From JBBBNV01 sp037137075 (GTDB lineage: Bacteria; Bacillota; Bacilli; Paenibacillales; NBRC-103111): a stretch of DNA of 64,000 bases. Both the position numbers and the translations under genes were made by a program. This document shows positions 17,985 to 25,641 of the stretch, one piece after another. Every line of letters starts with the position of its first letter. Position 1 is the stretch's first letter. The notes below the pieces were generated by a model. It worked only from the letters and a program-made list of their open reading frames with translations, was not told the origin of the DNA and did no database searches. The DNA is taken from NCBI RefSeq assembly GCF_037137075.1, contig NZ_JBBBNV010000014.1:61925-125924 (forward strand), given 5' to 3'.

Positions 17985-18011
17985 CGAAAAGGAGGGCTCC
18001 GGGGAGCCCGC
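17985..18011 (-). terminator. Terminator of dctP
   Basis: In minus reading GGGCTCC pairs with GGAGCCC around two bases, followed by TCCTTTT. It lies about ten bases past the dctP stop codon. Confidence 0.7.
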
Positions 18012-18019
18012 CTTCTTGG

Positions 18020-19057
18020 TTAGTCTTTTTTTGTTTTCTCAATGGCGGAGAGCACATCCTTGTACTCCTCGCGGTACTTGTCGATAACGGGCTTCACCGC
18101 ATCCTGCCAAGGCTTGAGGTCGGTTACATCGGTTACGGTCGCTCCTGCAGCCTTCACCTTGGCGAGCGATTCAGCCTCGTACTTTTTCCACTGCTCTCTT
18201 TGGTAGCTGATGGACTCCTGAGCCGATTCCTTCAGAATCTTCTTATCGTCATCCGACAGCTTATCCCAGGTCGTCTTGCTGACCATCAGCACCTCCGGCA
18301 CGCGCTGGTGCCCGTCGACAATCAGATTTTTGGCGACTTCATAATGATTGGACGAGAAATAGCTCGGATAGTTGTTCTCCGCCCCGTCAATGACGCCGGT
18401 TTGCAAGGAGCTGAACACATCCCCGTACGGCATCGGCGTTGCGCTCGCGCCAAGCGCGCCAATCAGATCGATGTTGACCTTGTTTTGCTGCACACGGATT
18501 TTGAGCCCTTTCAAATCAGCCACCGTTTTGACTGGCTTTCGAGTGTAGAAATTCCGCGCGCCGGAGTCATAATACGCCAGCCCCATCATTTTGGAGGAGG
18601 CGAGGCTTTCCAGCAGCTTGCCGCCCTCGTCGCCCTGCAGGAAGTTCCACAGATGCTTCTCGTTGTTGAAAATATATGGCAGGCTGAACACGCCGAAGGC
18701 CTTGTTGAACTCGGCCAGCGGGCCGGTGCTTACCCGTGTAAATTCTATAGCGCCAAGCTGCACCTGCTCCAGCACCGCCTTCTCTTCCCCAAGCTGCGAG
18801 GACGGGTACACGTCGATTTTAATCCGGCCATTCGATTTCTGATTGACGAGCTCCGCGAACTTCTTGTCTCCGAGCGTAGTCGGGTAATCCGCCGGGTGAG
18901 TCTCCGCCAGCCGGAAGGTGTAGCTTTTTTTGTCCGAGGAAGCTCCCGCATTGCTTGTCTTGTCCGTGCCGCCGCTGCTTGATCCACAGCCGCTAAGCAC
19001 GGTTCCCGCCAGCAGAATGGCTGCAACGATACCGAACGTGGTTCTGGATTTTGTCAT
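18020..19057 (-). CDS. dctP: TRAP transporter solute-binding lipoprotein (DctP family)
   Basis: A 345-residue binding protein with a signal peptide ending in the lipobox LSGC|GS near residue 22. The family pattern is clear: RLAETHPADYPTT at the start of the mature protein, the conserved Arg in LKIRVQQN that binds the ligand carboxylate, YGDVFSSLQTGVIDGAENN, and a long C-terminal helix. I chose the ATG at 19057; a TTG two codons earlier is possible. It is the third gene of a dctQ-dctM-dctP set but has its own promoter overlapped by a CcpA-like site. Ligands of this family include dicarboxylates and uronates; next to kduI a uronate is plausible. Confidence 0.94.
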   Translation of the reverse strand: MTKSRTTFGIVAAILLAGTVLSGCGSSSGGTDKTSNAGASSDKKSYTFRLAETHPADYPTTLGDKKFAELVNQKSNGRIKIDVYPSSQLGEEKAVLEQVQLGAIEFTRVSTGPLAEFNKAFGVFSLPYIFNNEKHLWNFLQGDEGGKLLESLASSKMMGLAYYDSGARNFYTRKPVKTVADLKGLKIRVQQNKVNIDLIGALGASATPMPYGDVFSSLQTGVIDGAENNYPSYFSSNHYEVAKNLIVDGHQRVPEVLMVSKTTWDKLSDDDKKILKESAQESISYQREQWKKYEAESLAKVKAAGATVTDVTDLKPWQDAVKPVIDKYREEYKDVLSAIEKTKKD

Positions 19058-19084
19058 AATCAAGTCGCCCCTTTTTCACTTGTT

Positions 19085-19103
19085 TGATAACGTTTTCATT
19101 ATA
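19085..19103 (-). promoter_or_regulatory. dctP promoter -10 box with overlapping CcpA cre site
   Basis: In minus reading TATAAT (19098-19103) runs straight into TGAAAACGTTATCA (19085-19098), which fits the cre consensus TGWNANCGNTNWCA at every defined position. This placement across the start of transcription is typical of direct catabolite repression. The -35 region is weak. Confidence 0.7.
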
Positions 19104-19276
19104 GTTGAAAGCGCCTACATATCGTATGGGTCCGGTTTTATGTTTTTTTGTAAATTTTTTAGAAGTGTGGTGAGCCACAGGCTGTCTGCTTGCCGGGATC
19201 GGCCTCCGGATTCGTTTGTTTACCACACATCTTTTGTTTACCACACATCTAAAATCCGGCGAACAAGCTGCTCTCT

Positions 19277-20575
19277 TTAAGGTGTACCATGAAACAGTCC
19301 CGGGAGCCATAATGAAATTTGAGGAATATAGGTCAGCAGCAGCAGCACGACGCACATCGCCAGAAAGAATGGAATCGAGGCCTTCGTCGCCTGATTAATC
19401 GACACCTTGCCTATCGCACACCCTACGAATAGTACCGTGCCCACCGGCGGTGTGATGAGTCCGATGCCGCAGTTCAAAATCATCATAATGCCGAAATGAA
19501 CAGGGTCCACACCGATCGAGGTAACCACCGGCAGCAAAATCGGCGTCATAATCATAATCATCGGCGCCATATCCATTGGAAATCCAAGCAGCAGCAGCAA
19601 AATGTTAATAAGCAGCAAAATAACGAACGGACTGTCGGAAATATTCAGGAACAGGTCGGTCACAAGCGTCGGGATTTTCAAGTAGGCCAGCATCCAGCCG
19701 AAGGCGTCGGACGCCGCAATCAGAAACAGCACCATCGCTACCGTGCGGAAGGTCCGCTTGAAAATCAGGCCCATCTGGCTGAGCGGGATGTCACGGTATA
19801 CAAAGAAGGTCAAAATAAATGCATACACACAGGCAAGCGCTCCGGACTCCGTCGCCGTGAACCAGCCGGACAAAATCCCGCCCAGGATGATGACCCCGAC
19901 GAGAAGCGAAAGCACGCCGTCGCGAATAATTTTCGGAACGTCCTTCCATTGAATCGGGTCGCCTTTTTCATAGCCGCGCTTGCGGGCAATGATATAGGAA
20001 ACGGCCATCAGCGTCACCAGCAGTAAAATCCCGGGGACAATGCCTGCCAGAAACAGGCTGGAAATCGATACGCCCCCTGCGGCAATCGAGTACAAGACCA
20101 GGTTGTGGCTTGGCGGTACGACCACGCCTTGAATCGATGCCGAGGTCGTGACGGCCACCGCGTAGTCGGCATCATACTTCTTTTTCTTCATTGCGGGAAT
20201 GAGCACCGACCCGATAGAGGATACGTCCGCTACCGCAGAGCCGGAGATGTTGCCGAAAAACATGCAGGCCACACAGCTAACGAGCGCCAGCCCGCCGCGG
20301 ACCATCCCGACGAACAATTGGGCGAAATTCACAATCCGCAGCGCCATGCCCCCGGCACTCATAATTTGACCGGCCAAAATGAAGAACGGAATCGTCAGCA
20401 GGGAATACGAGTTCATCCCCTGTATCATGCGCTGTCCGACGACAACCCACGGAACGTCCAGATACATAATCGTGACCAGCGCAGACCCGGCCAGGGTGAT
20501 GGAAATCGGGAATCGCAGCAGCAGCATCGCTACAAAGCAGCCGACCAGAATAAGAATGGCATCCAAATTTATCAT
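19277..20575 (-). CDS. dctM: TRAP transporter large permease (DctM family)
   Basis: A 432-residue permease with about 12 transmembrane segments, the usual size. Family signatures include IPFFILAGQIMSAGGMA, NISGSAVADVSSIGS, VVPPSHNLVLYS and the C-terminal LITPPVGTVLFVG. The ATG at 20575 overlaps the stop of dctQ by four bases. It provides the sodium-driven transport path for the substrate delivered by DctP. A spacer of about 220 bases separates it from dctP. Confidence 0.96.
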   Translation of the reverse strand: MINLDAILILVGCFVAMLLLRFPISITLAGSALVTIMYLDVPWVVVGQRMIQGMNSYSLLTIPFFILAGQIMSAGGMALRIVNFAQLFVGMVRGGLALVSCVACMFFGNISGSAVADVSSIGSVLIPAMKKKKYDADYAVAVTTSASIQGVVVPPSHNLVLYSIAAGGVSISSLFLAGIVPGILLLVTLMAVSYIIARKRGYEKGDPIQWKDVPKIIRDGVLSLLVGVIILGGILSGWFTATESGALACVYAFILTFFVYRDIPLSQMGLIFKRTFRTVAMVLFLIAASDAFGWMLAYLKIPTLVTDLFLNISDSPFVILLLINILLLLLGFPMDMAPMIMIMTPILLPVVTSIGVDPVHFGIMMILNCGIGLITPPVGTVLFVGCAIGKVSINQATKASIPFFLAMCVVLLLLTYIPQISLWLPGLFHGTP

Positions 20576-21081
20576 TGCTCCGAAGCCCCCTCCTCTATTC
20601 CTTGAGCATGCCGTCTGGTGTCAATACCGAGCAGCTCCAGCAAGGAATAGCTACATATCATCAGCCCTGTAATCGGCATCACCACATAGGTAACGCTATT
20701 GGGCAGCTTGGTCGCCGGCAGGGTAGATTCATTCATCAGCACGGTAAAGTCCCAGCCGTTCTTCAGCAAATACAAGCCGAAGGCGAAAATGGTCAGCGAA
20801 ATGATTTTATCCAGCGCCTTGTTGACCTGTTTCGGGAAGTACTGGGTTAAGCTGTCCATCGCCAGGTGGAGCTTCTCCCGGAAGCCGATGGCGATGCCCA
20901 TGAATGCAAACCAGACGAGCAGCAGCAGCGTAATTTCCTCCGACCAGAAAAACACAAAATTAAACAGCTTGCGCGTCAATACCTGGAGCGACACAATGAA
21001 GGTCATGGCCCCCAGTGCGGTCAGCGCGAAGTACTCGAAGAAGCTGTCCAGCATCAGTGCCGCCTTTTTCAAATTCTGCAA
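20572..21081 (-). CDS. dctQ: TRAP transporter small permease (DctQ family)
   Basis: A 169-residue membrane protein with four transmembrane segments and the family motifs FWSEEITLLLLVW and GFREKLHLAMD. The start is a TTG at 21081 with AAGGGGGAA seven bases upstream. It is the first gene of the TRAP operon and is coupled to dctM by an ATGA overlap. Confidence 0.93.
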   Translation of the reverse strand: MQNLKKAALMLDSFFEYFALTALGAMTFIVSLQVLTRKLFNFVFFWSEEITLLLLVWFAFMGIAIGFREKLHLAMDSLTQYFPKQVNKALDKIISLTIFAFGLYLLKNGWDFTVLMNESTLPATKLPNSVTYVVMPITGLMICSYSLLELLGIDTRRHAQGIEEGASEQ

Positions 21082-21379
21082 AGCAATTCCCCCTTTTTTT
21101 CATGCCCTATCTAAAAAGTCCTACAACCCGCAGCCGCGCGTATTCACCGCCAAAAAGCCGGAGAAAACGGCTGTGCCTCGACCTCTTGATGTAAGGGCTT
21201 TCATTTGACTTCATGCTCTCATTGTAAAGAGGAATGACGGCTTGCGTAACGGCAGCCGTTTTAGAATTTTTTGCGTTTTTTTTAGGTGAAGGCTGCTTTC
21301 GGCAGGATGACTCCTCTGAAAGATAATGTTATAATAACTGCTAATGATTACATCACATATTGTGGAAGGAAGGAACTCC
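21082..21379. other. Divergent intergenic region between dctQ and the aminotransferase gene
   Basis: It contains the plus-strand promoter at 21307-21335. A short stretch near 21145-21185 resembles the left end of the dispersed palindromic repeat only weakly. A possible minus-strand -10 box (TACAAT near 21215) could serve dctQ. Confidence 0.4.
21307..21335 (+). promoter_or_regulatory. Sigma-A promoter of the aminotransferase gene
   Basis: ATGACT, a 17-base spacer, then a perfect TATAAT. The transcript would start about 40 bases before the ATG. Confidence 0.7.
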
Positions 21380-22687
21380 ATGAATCCGTTAGCACAAGCG
21401 TTAAATGAAACGCTTCAGCAGGAAAACCCGCACGCCTTCGCCATGCTGTCCGGGCTCGGCAAAGCGATTTATTTCCCGAAAGTAGGTATTCTCAGCCAAT
21501 CCGCCGAGGCGAAGGCCAAGGCTAAAAAATATAACGCCACCATTGGTATCGCGCTGGAAAACGGCCAGCCGATGCACTTGAAGGTCATTCAGGATACATT
21601 GTCCGCTTATGCGCCGAAGGACATTTATGAATACGCGCCGCCGCAAGGCAAGCCCGAGCTTCGTACGGCATGGCGCAAAAAAATGCTGGAGGAAAATCCT
21701 TCGTTGTCGGACGTTACCTTCGGCACTCCGATCGTAACCAATGCATTGACACACGGCCTCAGCATTGTCGCAGACCTGTTCGCCGACACCAGTGACGCCG
21801 TCATTATCCCGGATAAAAACTGGGAGAACTATGAGCTGACCTTCGGTGTCCGCCGCGGTGCCGAGCTGGTCTACTACCCGCTGTATAACGAGCAAAACCG
21901 TTTTAACGCCGCCGGCCTGCGCGAAGCGCTTCTGGCACAGAAGGACAAAGGCAAGGCCATCGTCATCCTGAACTTCCCGAACAACCCGACCGGCTACACG
22001 CCGACAGCCGAAGAAGGCCGTGAAATCGTGGCGGCGGTGAAGGACGCGGCGGAAGCCGGAATGAATGTAGTCGCTGTAACCGATGATGCTTACTATGGGC
22101 TGTTCTTTGAAGATTCCGTCAAGGAATCGCTGTTCGGCCAGCTTGCCAAGGCACACCCGCGTATTTTGGCCATCAAGGTCGACGGCGCAACCAAAGAAGA
22201 ATATGTTTGGGGCTTCCGGGTTGGCTTCATCACCTACGCCGGGAACAGTGAAGCGCTTCTGGCGGCACTGGAGCAAAAAACGCTCGGAATTATCCGCGCC
22301 ACCATTTCCAGCGGCCCGCATCCTTCCCAAACCTTCGTGCTCCAGGCGCTGAATTCCCCGGAATTCAATATCCAGAAGCAGGAGAAGTATGACATTATGA
22401 AAGGCCGCGCCAACCGCGTAAAGGACCTGCTGGACAGCGGCAAATTCGATTCGGCCTGGACCTATTATCCATTCAACTCCGGCTATTTCATGTGCCTGAA
22501 GCTGAAAACAGTCGATGCGGAAGCCTTGCGTGTACACCTTTTGGAGCAGTATGGCATCGGTACTATCGCACTCGGCGAAACCGACCTTCGCGTGGCCTTC
22601 TCATGCATCGAGGAAGCCGGCCTGGAGGAGTTGTTCAACCTGATTTATCAAGGGGTTCAGGATTTGGAAAGCTCAGCTTCGAAATAA
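21380..22687 (+). CDS. PLP-dependent aminotransferase, class I/II
   Basis: A 435-residue fold-type I aminotransferase. The ATG at 21380 follows GGAAGGAAGGAAC; upstream in-frame codons are poor. Signatures are NFPNNPTGYTP (cofactor-contacting Asn), VTDDAYYGLFFED (Asp that pairs with the pyridine nitrogen), and the probable Schiff-base lysine in KVDGATKEEYVWGFRVGF, followed by an Arg in LRVAFSC that should hold the substrate carboxylate. The amino donor cannot be told from sequence; the pattern is nearest to the aromatic/aspartate branch. It is a single-gene unit with its own promoter and terminator. Confidence 0.9.
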   Translation: MNPLAQALNETLQQENPHAFAMLSGLGKAIYFPKVGILSQSAEAKAKAKKYNATIGIALENGQPMHLKVIQDTLSAYAPKDIYEYAPPQGKPELRTAWRKKMLEENPSLSDVTFGTPIVTNALTHGLSIVADLFADTSDAVIIPDKNWENYELTFGVRRGAELVYYPLYNEQNRFNAAGLREALLAQKDKGKAIVILNFPNNPTGYTPTAEEGREIVAAVKDAAEAGMNVVAVTDDAYYGLFFEDSVKESLFGQLAKAHPRILAIKVDGATKEEYVWGFRVGFITYAGNSEALLAALEQKTLGIIRATISSGPHPSQTFVLQALNSPEFNIQKQEKYDIMKGRANRVKDLLDSGKFDSAWTYYPFNSGYFMCLKLKTVDAEALRVHLLEQYGIGTIALGETDLRVAFSCIEEAGLEELFNLIYQGVQDLESSASK

Positions 22688-22700
22688 GCTGTAATCTAAG

Positions 22701-22742
22701 AAAAAGCGCCGTTCGGACCCTTGGTCCGAGCAGCGCTTTTTC
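22701..22742 (+). terminator. Terminator of the aminotransferase gene
   Basis: AAAAAGCGC and GCGCTTTTT flank a second inner stem (TCGGACC/GGTCCGA). It lies 13 bases past the stop codon. Confidence 0.88.
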
Positions 22743-22823
22743 TATTAACCCGCCTCATCATAGCCGAATATAAAAATAACCGCCTACGGGATGGCGGTCA
22801 TTTCAGCAGCGGCGCTGCCGGAA

Positions 22824-23288
22824 TCACTTCTCCAGCTCCACCTGCAAACATTTGAGCACGTCTGCATGAATGCGCAGCAGCGTTTGAATATCTTCTTCCG
22901 ATATTTGAGCCAGAACATTTGTCATTGCAACATAAACAGAAGATTCTTCTCCGGCGGTCTGGGATAGATCTTCCCCGGCAGGCGTCAGCTTATACTTGAC
23001 CTCTCTGCGCCCTTCCTGAGACTTCTCCCGTTCAATATAGCCCAGTGCAGCCAGCTTCTGAACAATACCGCTCATCGTCGTCTTCGGTGTGAAGCGCTTC
23101 GCCGCCAATTCGTCAAGCGTCAGCTCCGAGAATTGCAGCAACGTGTTAAGGACTGTCAGCTGCGGCATGTTCAGTCCACATCGCTCCGCATCCTTTTCGA
23201 ACAATTGTGTCGTCGTTTTGCTAATTGCTCCGAACGACTGCAGCAGTTCTACCTTCTTTTGTGCTTGCTCTGTTGTAAAATCCTCCAA
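22824..23288 (-). CDS. MarR-family transcriptional regulator
   Basis: A 154-residue winged-helix regulator. The TTG start at 23288 has GGAGGG eight bases upstream. The core LDELAAKRFTPKTTMSGIVQKLAALGYIERE followed by the wing EGRREVKYKLTPAG is typical, with the helical dimer arms at both ends. It is transcribed divergently from the chemoreceptor-like fusion gene with about 180 bases between them, so that gene is a likely target besides itself. Confidence 0.93.
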   Translation of the reverse strand: MEDFTTEQAQKKVELLQSFGAISKTTTQLFEKDAERCGLNMPQLTVLNTLLQFSELTLDELAAKRFTPKTTMSGIVQKLAALGYIEREKSQEGRREVKYKLTPAGEDLSQTAGEESSVYVAMTNVLAQISEEDIQTLLRIHADVLKCLQVELEK

Positions 23289-23380
23289 AATGAATACCCT
23301 CCAAAAAATTCATTCCCGTCATACAACCTATCGGCTTCTTCAAGTTATTATTTTAACATTGAATCGGTATAAAAAACAAA

Positions 23381-23403
23381 TTGACAAAAAAGGAACGGAG
23401 ATG
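23381..23403 (+). promoter_or_regulatory. Promoter -35 region and start of the spacer for the chemoreceptor fusion gene
   Basis: A perfect TTGACA at 23381-23386. After 17 bases comes GATACA (23404-23409), a moderate -10 box. The transcript would start about 50 bases before the ATG at 23469. Confidence 0.6.
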
Positions 23404-23468
23404 ATACATTTTATCTCAATATATTCCAATCAATTTACTAGGTATTATTAAAGGGTGGTGTTCCGACT

Positions 23469-25448
23469 ATGAAAGGCCTGTTCAGCTCACTCAAACGGAC
23501 CAAATCAACACAGGAAGCCCCGACATCTGAGCCGGAAGCGGCAATTGGCAATACCGGAGAAGCCGCAGAATGGGACAAGCTGGTACATGCCAGCCGGTCG
23601 CTGGCCGATTCCTCCGATTCGTTCCACGCTTATATTAAAACCTCTATCGAAAACGTAGAGTCCGTCTCCTCCGCCATCCATCAAATCGTTACCTCGGCCA
23701 CTCGGCAATCCGCTGAAGCGGAAGCCAGCTTCAGTACTTCCGAGCAGCTCGGACAAGATTTGGATGAAACCGTGCGGAAGGTGCAGCAGATGAATGAATG
23801 GGTGTCCCGGACCTTGCAGGCTTCGGGAGCCGGGAAGCAGTCAGTTCTCAAGCTCTCTTCCGAATCGTCCCTCAACAGCCGGCGTTCTGAGCAGCTGCAG
23901 CTTCAAATGAAGGATCTGAAGCAGACCTCGGAGTCGATCTCCCACGCCATCACCATGATTGCCTCAACGGCCAAACAGATTCAGCTGCTGGCGATCAATG
24001 CCTCGATTGAAGCGGCCCATGCCGGGGATCACGGCCGCGGCTTTGCCGTCGTTGCCCAGGAGATCCGCAAGCTGGCGCAGGAAAGCGAGAGCAGCGGACA
24101 GCAAATCCGCAAGCTGCTCGAATCCGTACAGCAGCAGGTGAATGCTTGCAGCCAAGGGGTTGATGCTTCCCTGCAGGCATCCAGACAGGTGGATTTGGCC
24201 GTAAACCATACCGAAGACGCGTTCGAGCGTATTGACACCCACCTGCACGCGGTTACCGAAGCCTCTTCCGAAGCGTTCGTGCTGCTCGAACAGGCCAAGA
24301 CGCGCAAAGGCCAGCTGCTGGACAACATCCACCACCTGACCTCCCTCTCGCAGAAATCGCTCTCTTCTGCGGTGGAGGTAGCCGATTTGTCGGAACGGCA
24401 AGCGTCCTCCGTCCTGACGGTTGCAGGGGCCGCCCAGGACCTGCAGGCTTTTTCCGGCGAGATGAAAAAAAGCATGATGGCCTTATCCCGGCACACCGCC
24501 GCTCTCACAGGCAGCGGCAGCCTGGAGGATGTGCGCCGGTCCGTCATTCGTATCGGCCTGCTGCCGAACCTGACCCATGCTCCTGCGCTTATAGCGCTGG
24601 AGCGCGGATTGTTTGCCGAGCAATTCGGCCGTCAGCTTGAAATCCGGCTCTTTTCGGCTGGTCCGGCGCTGGTGAATGCTTTGACGCAAGGCCAGCTCGA
24701 TATTGGCTATACAGGACCCAGCCCGGTCTTCGAGGCCGCTGCACAGCAAAAGCCGGTCCGCATACTTGCCGGGGCAAGCCACGGCGGTGCGGCGCTCCTC
24801 GTCAAAGGCGGCTCCGGCATAACAGCGCCCGGCCAATTGCGGGGGAAGACCGTTGCAGTCCCGCAGTTCGGCAACAGCCAGCATGTGCTGCTGAAGCAGG
24901 TGCTGCGGGATCACGGCCTAAGTGACAAGTTCCGCGGAGGCGACGTGCGGATTGTTCAATTGAAGCCCTCTCTGCTGGCGGCGGCGTTCCAAAACGGAGA
25001 AGCCGATGCCGCCCTTGTGCCCGAGCCGTGGGCGGCTCTTCTTGAAGCAGAGCAAGGGGCCCGGCTGCTGCTGGACTGGCGGAGCCTTCACCGTGACGGG
25101 CTGTATCCGAATACTGTTGTCGCCGTCAACCTTGATTTCTTCCGGAGCCGTGCGGAGCAAGCAGCGCAGTTCCTCCATGCCCACCGTCAAGCGCTGTCTC
25201 TCGTCCAGAAAGGGCAGCCCGGCGTCGTTCAGTCCTTGACCGACGCACTGGAGAAGCATACCGGGCAGCGCCTGGCCCCGGACACCATCCGCGAAGCGCT
25301 GCGGCGAATCGTGTGGCACGCTGAGGCGGATGCCGGATCGCTGGACGATTTTGCCCGCATTACCCGCGGGGAGGGCTTTCTCAAGCAGGACGTGGACGTA
25401 CGGCAGCTGCTGCTGTCTCCCCCGCTTCCGGCAGCTGCGGCCCTCTAG
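23469..25448 (+). CDS. Soluble chemoreceptor signalling domain fused to an SsuA/TauA-type binding protein
   Basis: A 659-residue fusion. Residues about 40-345 form a long coiled-coil methyl-accepting signalling domain with the conserved hairpin tip INASIEAAHAGDHGRGFAVV at about 177-196, where CheA and CheW bind. Residues about 358-640 form a periplasmic-binding-type domain of the nitrate/sulfonate/taurine family: RIGLLPNLTHAPALIALERG, LDIGYTGPSP, GKTVAVPQFGNSQHVLLK, ADAALVPEPWAALL. There is no signal peptide and no transmembrane segment, so both halves should be cytoplasmic. That is odd for a domain family that normally works outside the membrane. It starts at an ATG after AAAGGGTGGTG, stands alone, and ends at a strong terminator. 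It may sense an intracellular sulfonate, aromatic or thiamin-precursor-like ligand. Confidence 0.88.
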   Translation: MKGLFSSLKRTKSTQEAPTSEPEAAIGNTGEAAEWDKLVHASRSLADSSDSFHAYIKTSIENVESVSSAIHQIVTSATRQSAEAEASFSTSEQLGQDLDETVRKVQQMNEWVSRTLQASGAGKQSVLKLSSESSLNSRRSEQLQLQMKDLKQTSESISHAITMIASTAKQIQLLAINASIEAAHAGDHGRGFAVVAQEIRKLAQESESSGQQIRKLLESVQQQVNACSQGVDASLQASRQVDLAVNHTEDAFERIDTHLHAVTEASSEAFVLLEQAKTRKGQLLDNIHHLTSLSQKSLSSAVEVADLSERQASSVLTVAGAAQDLQAFSGEMKKSMMALSRHTAALTGSGSLEDVRRSVIRIGLLPNLTHAPALIALERGLFAEQFGRQLEIRLFSAGPALVNALTQGQLDIGYTGPSPVFEAAAQQKPVRILAGASHGGAALLVKGGSGITAPGQLRGKTVAVPQFGNSQHVLLKQVLRDHGLSDKFRGGDVRIVQLKPSLLAAAFQNGEADAALVPEPWAALLEAEQGARLLLDWRSLHRDGLYPNTVVAVNLDFFRSRAEQAAQFLHAHRQALSLVQKGQPGVVQSLTDALEKHTGQRLAPDTIREALRRIVWHAEADAGSLDDFARITRGEGFLKQDVDVRQLLLSPPLPAAAAL

Positions 25449-25460
25449 CAATACCATACA

Positions 25461-25531
25461 AACAGCCCCGCTAGACTGCGGACTTCCGTTCTCCAAGGAA
25501 CGGGAAGCCGCGTACAGCGGGGCTGTTTTTT
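25461..25531 (+). terminator. Terminator of the chemoreceptor fusion gene
   Basis: AACAGCCCCGCT pairs with AGCGGGGCTGTT, with a subsidiary hairpin in the loop, followed by a run of T residues. It lies 12 bases past the stop codon. Confidence 0.88.
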
Positions 25532-25641
25532 GGAACAAGCTAACCTTTTTCAAAGCTCTCTCTTTTTCTCTCTATTTATATCGGTTAAACAGACATGATT
25601 GTTTATTGCCTTTTATGAAAAGAATGTCGAACGGAGACGTC

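Noticed and set aside
19150..19280. dctM-dctP spacer considered as another full copy of the palindromic repeat
   Set aside because: Only short scattered matches to the left end were seen; too weak to call.
21401..22537. 378-codon minus frame opposite the aminotransferase gene
   Set aside because: Antisense shadow of a clear enzyme gene; its composition reflects codon bias only.
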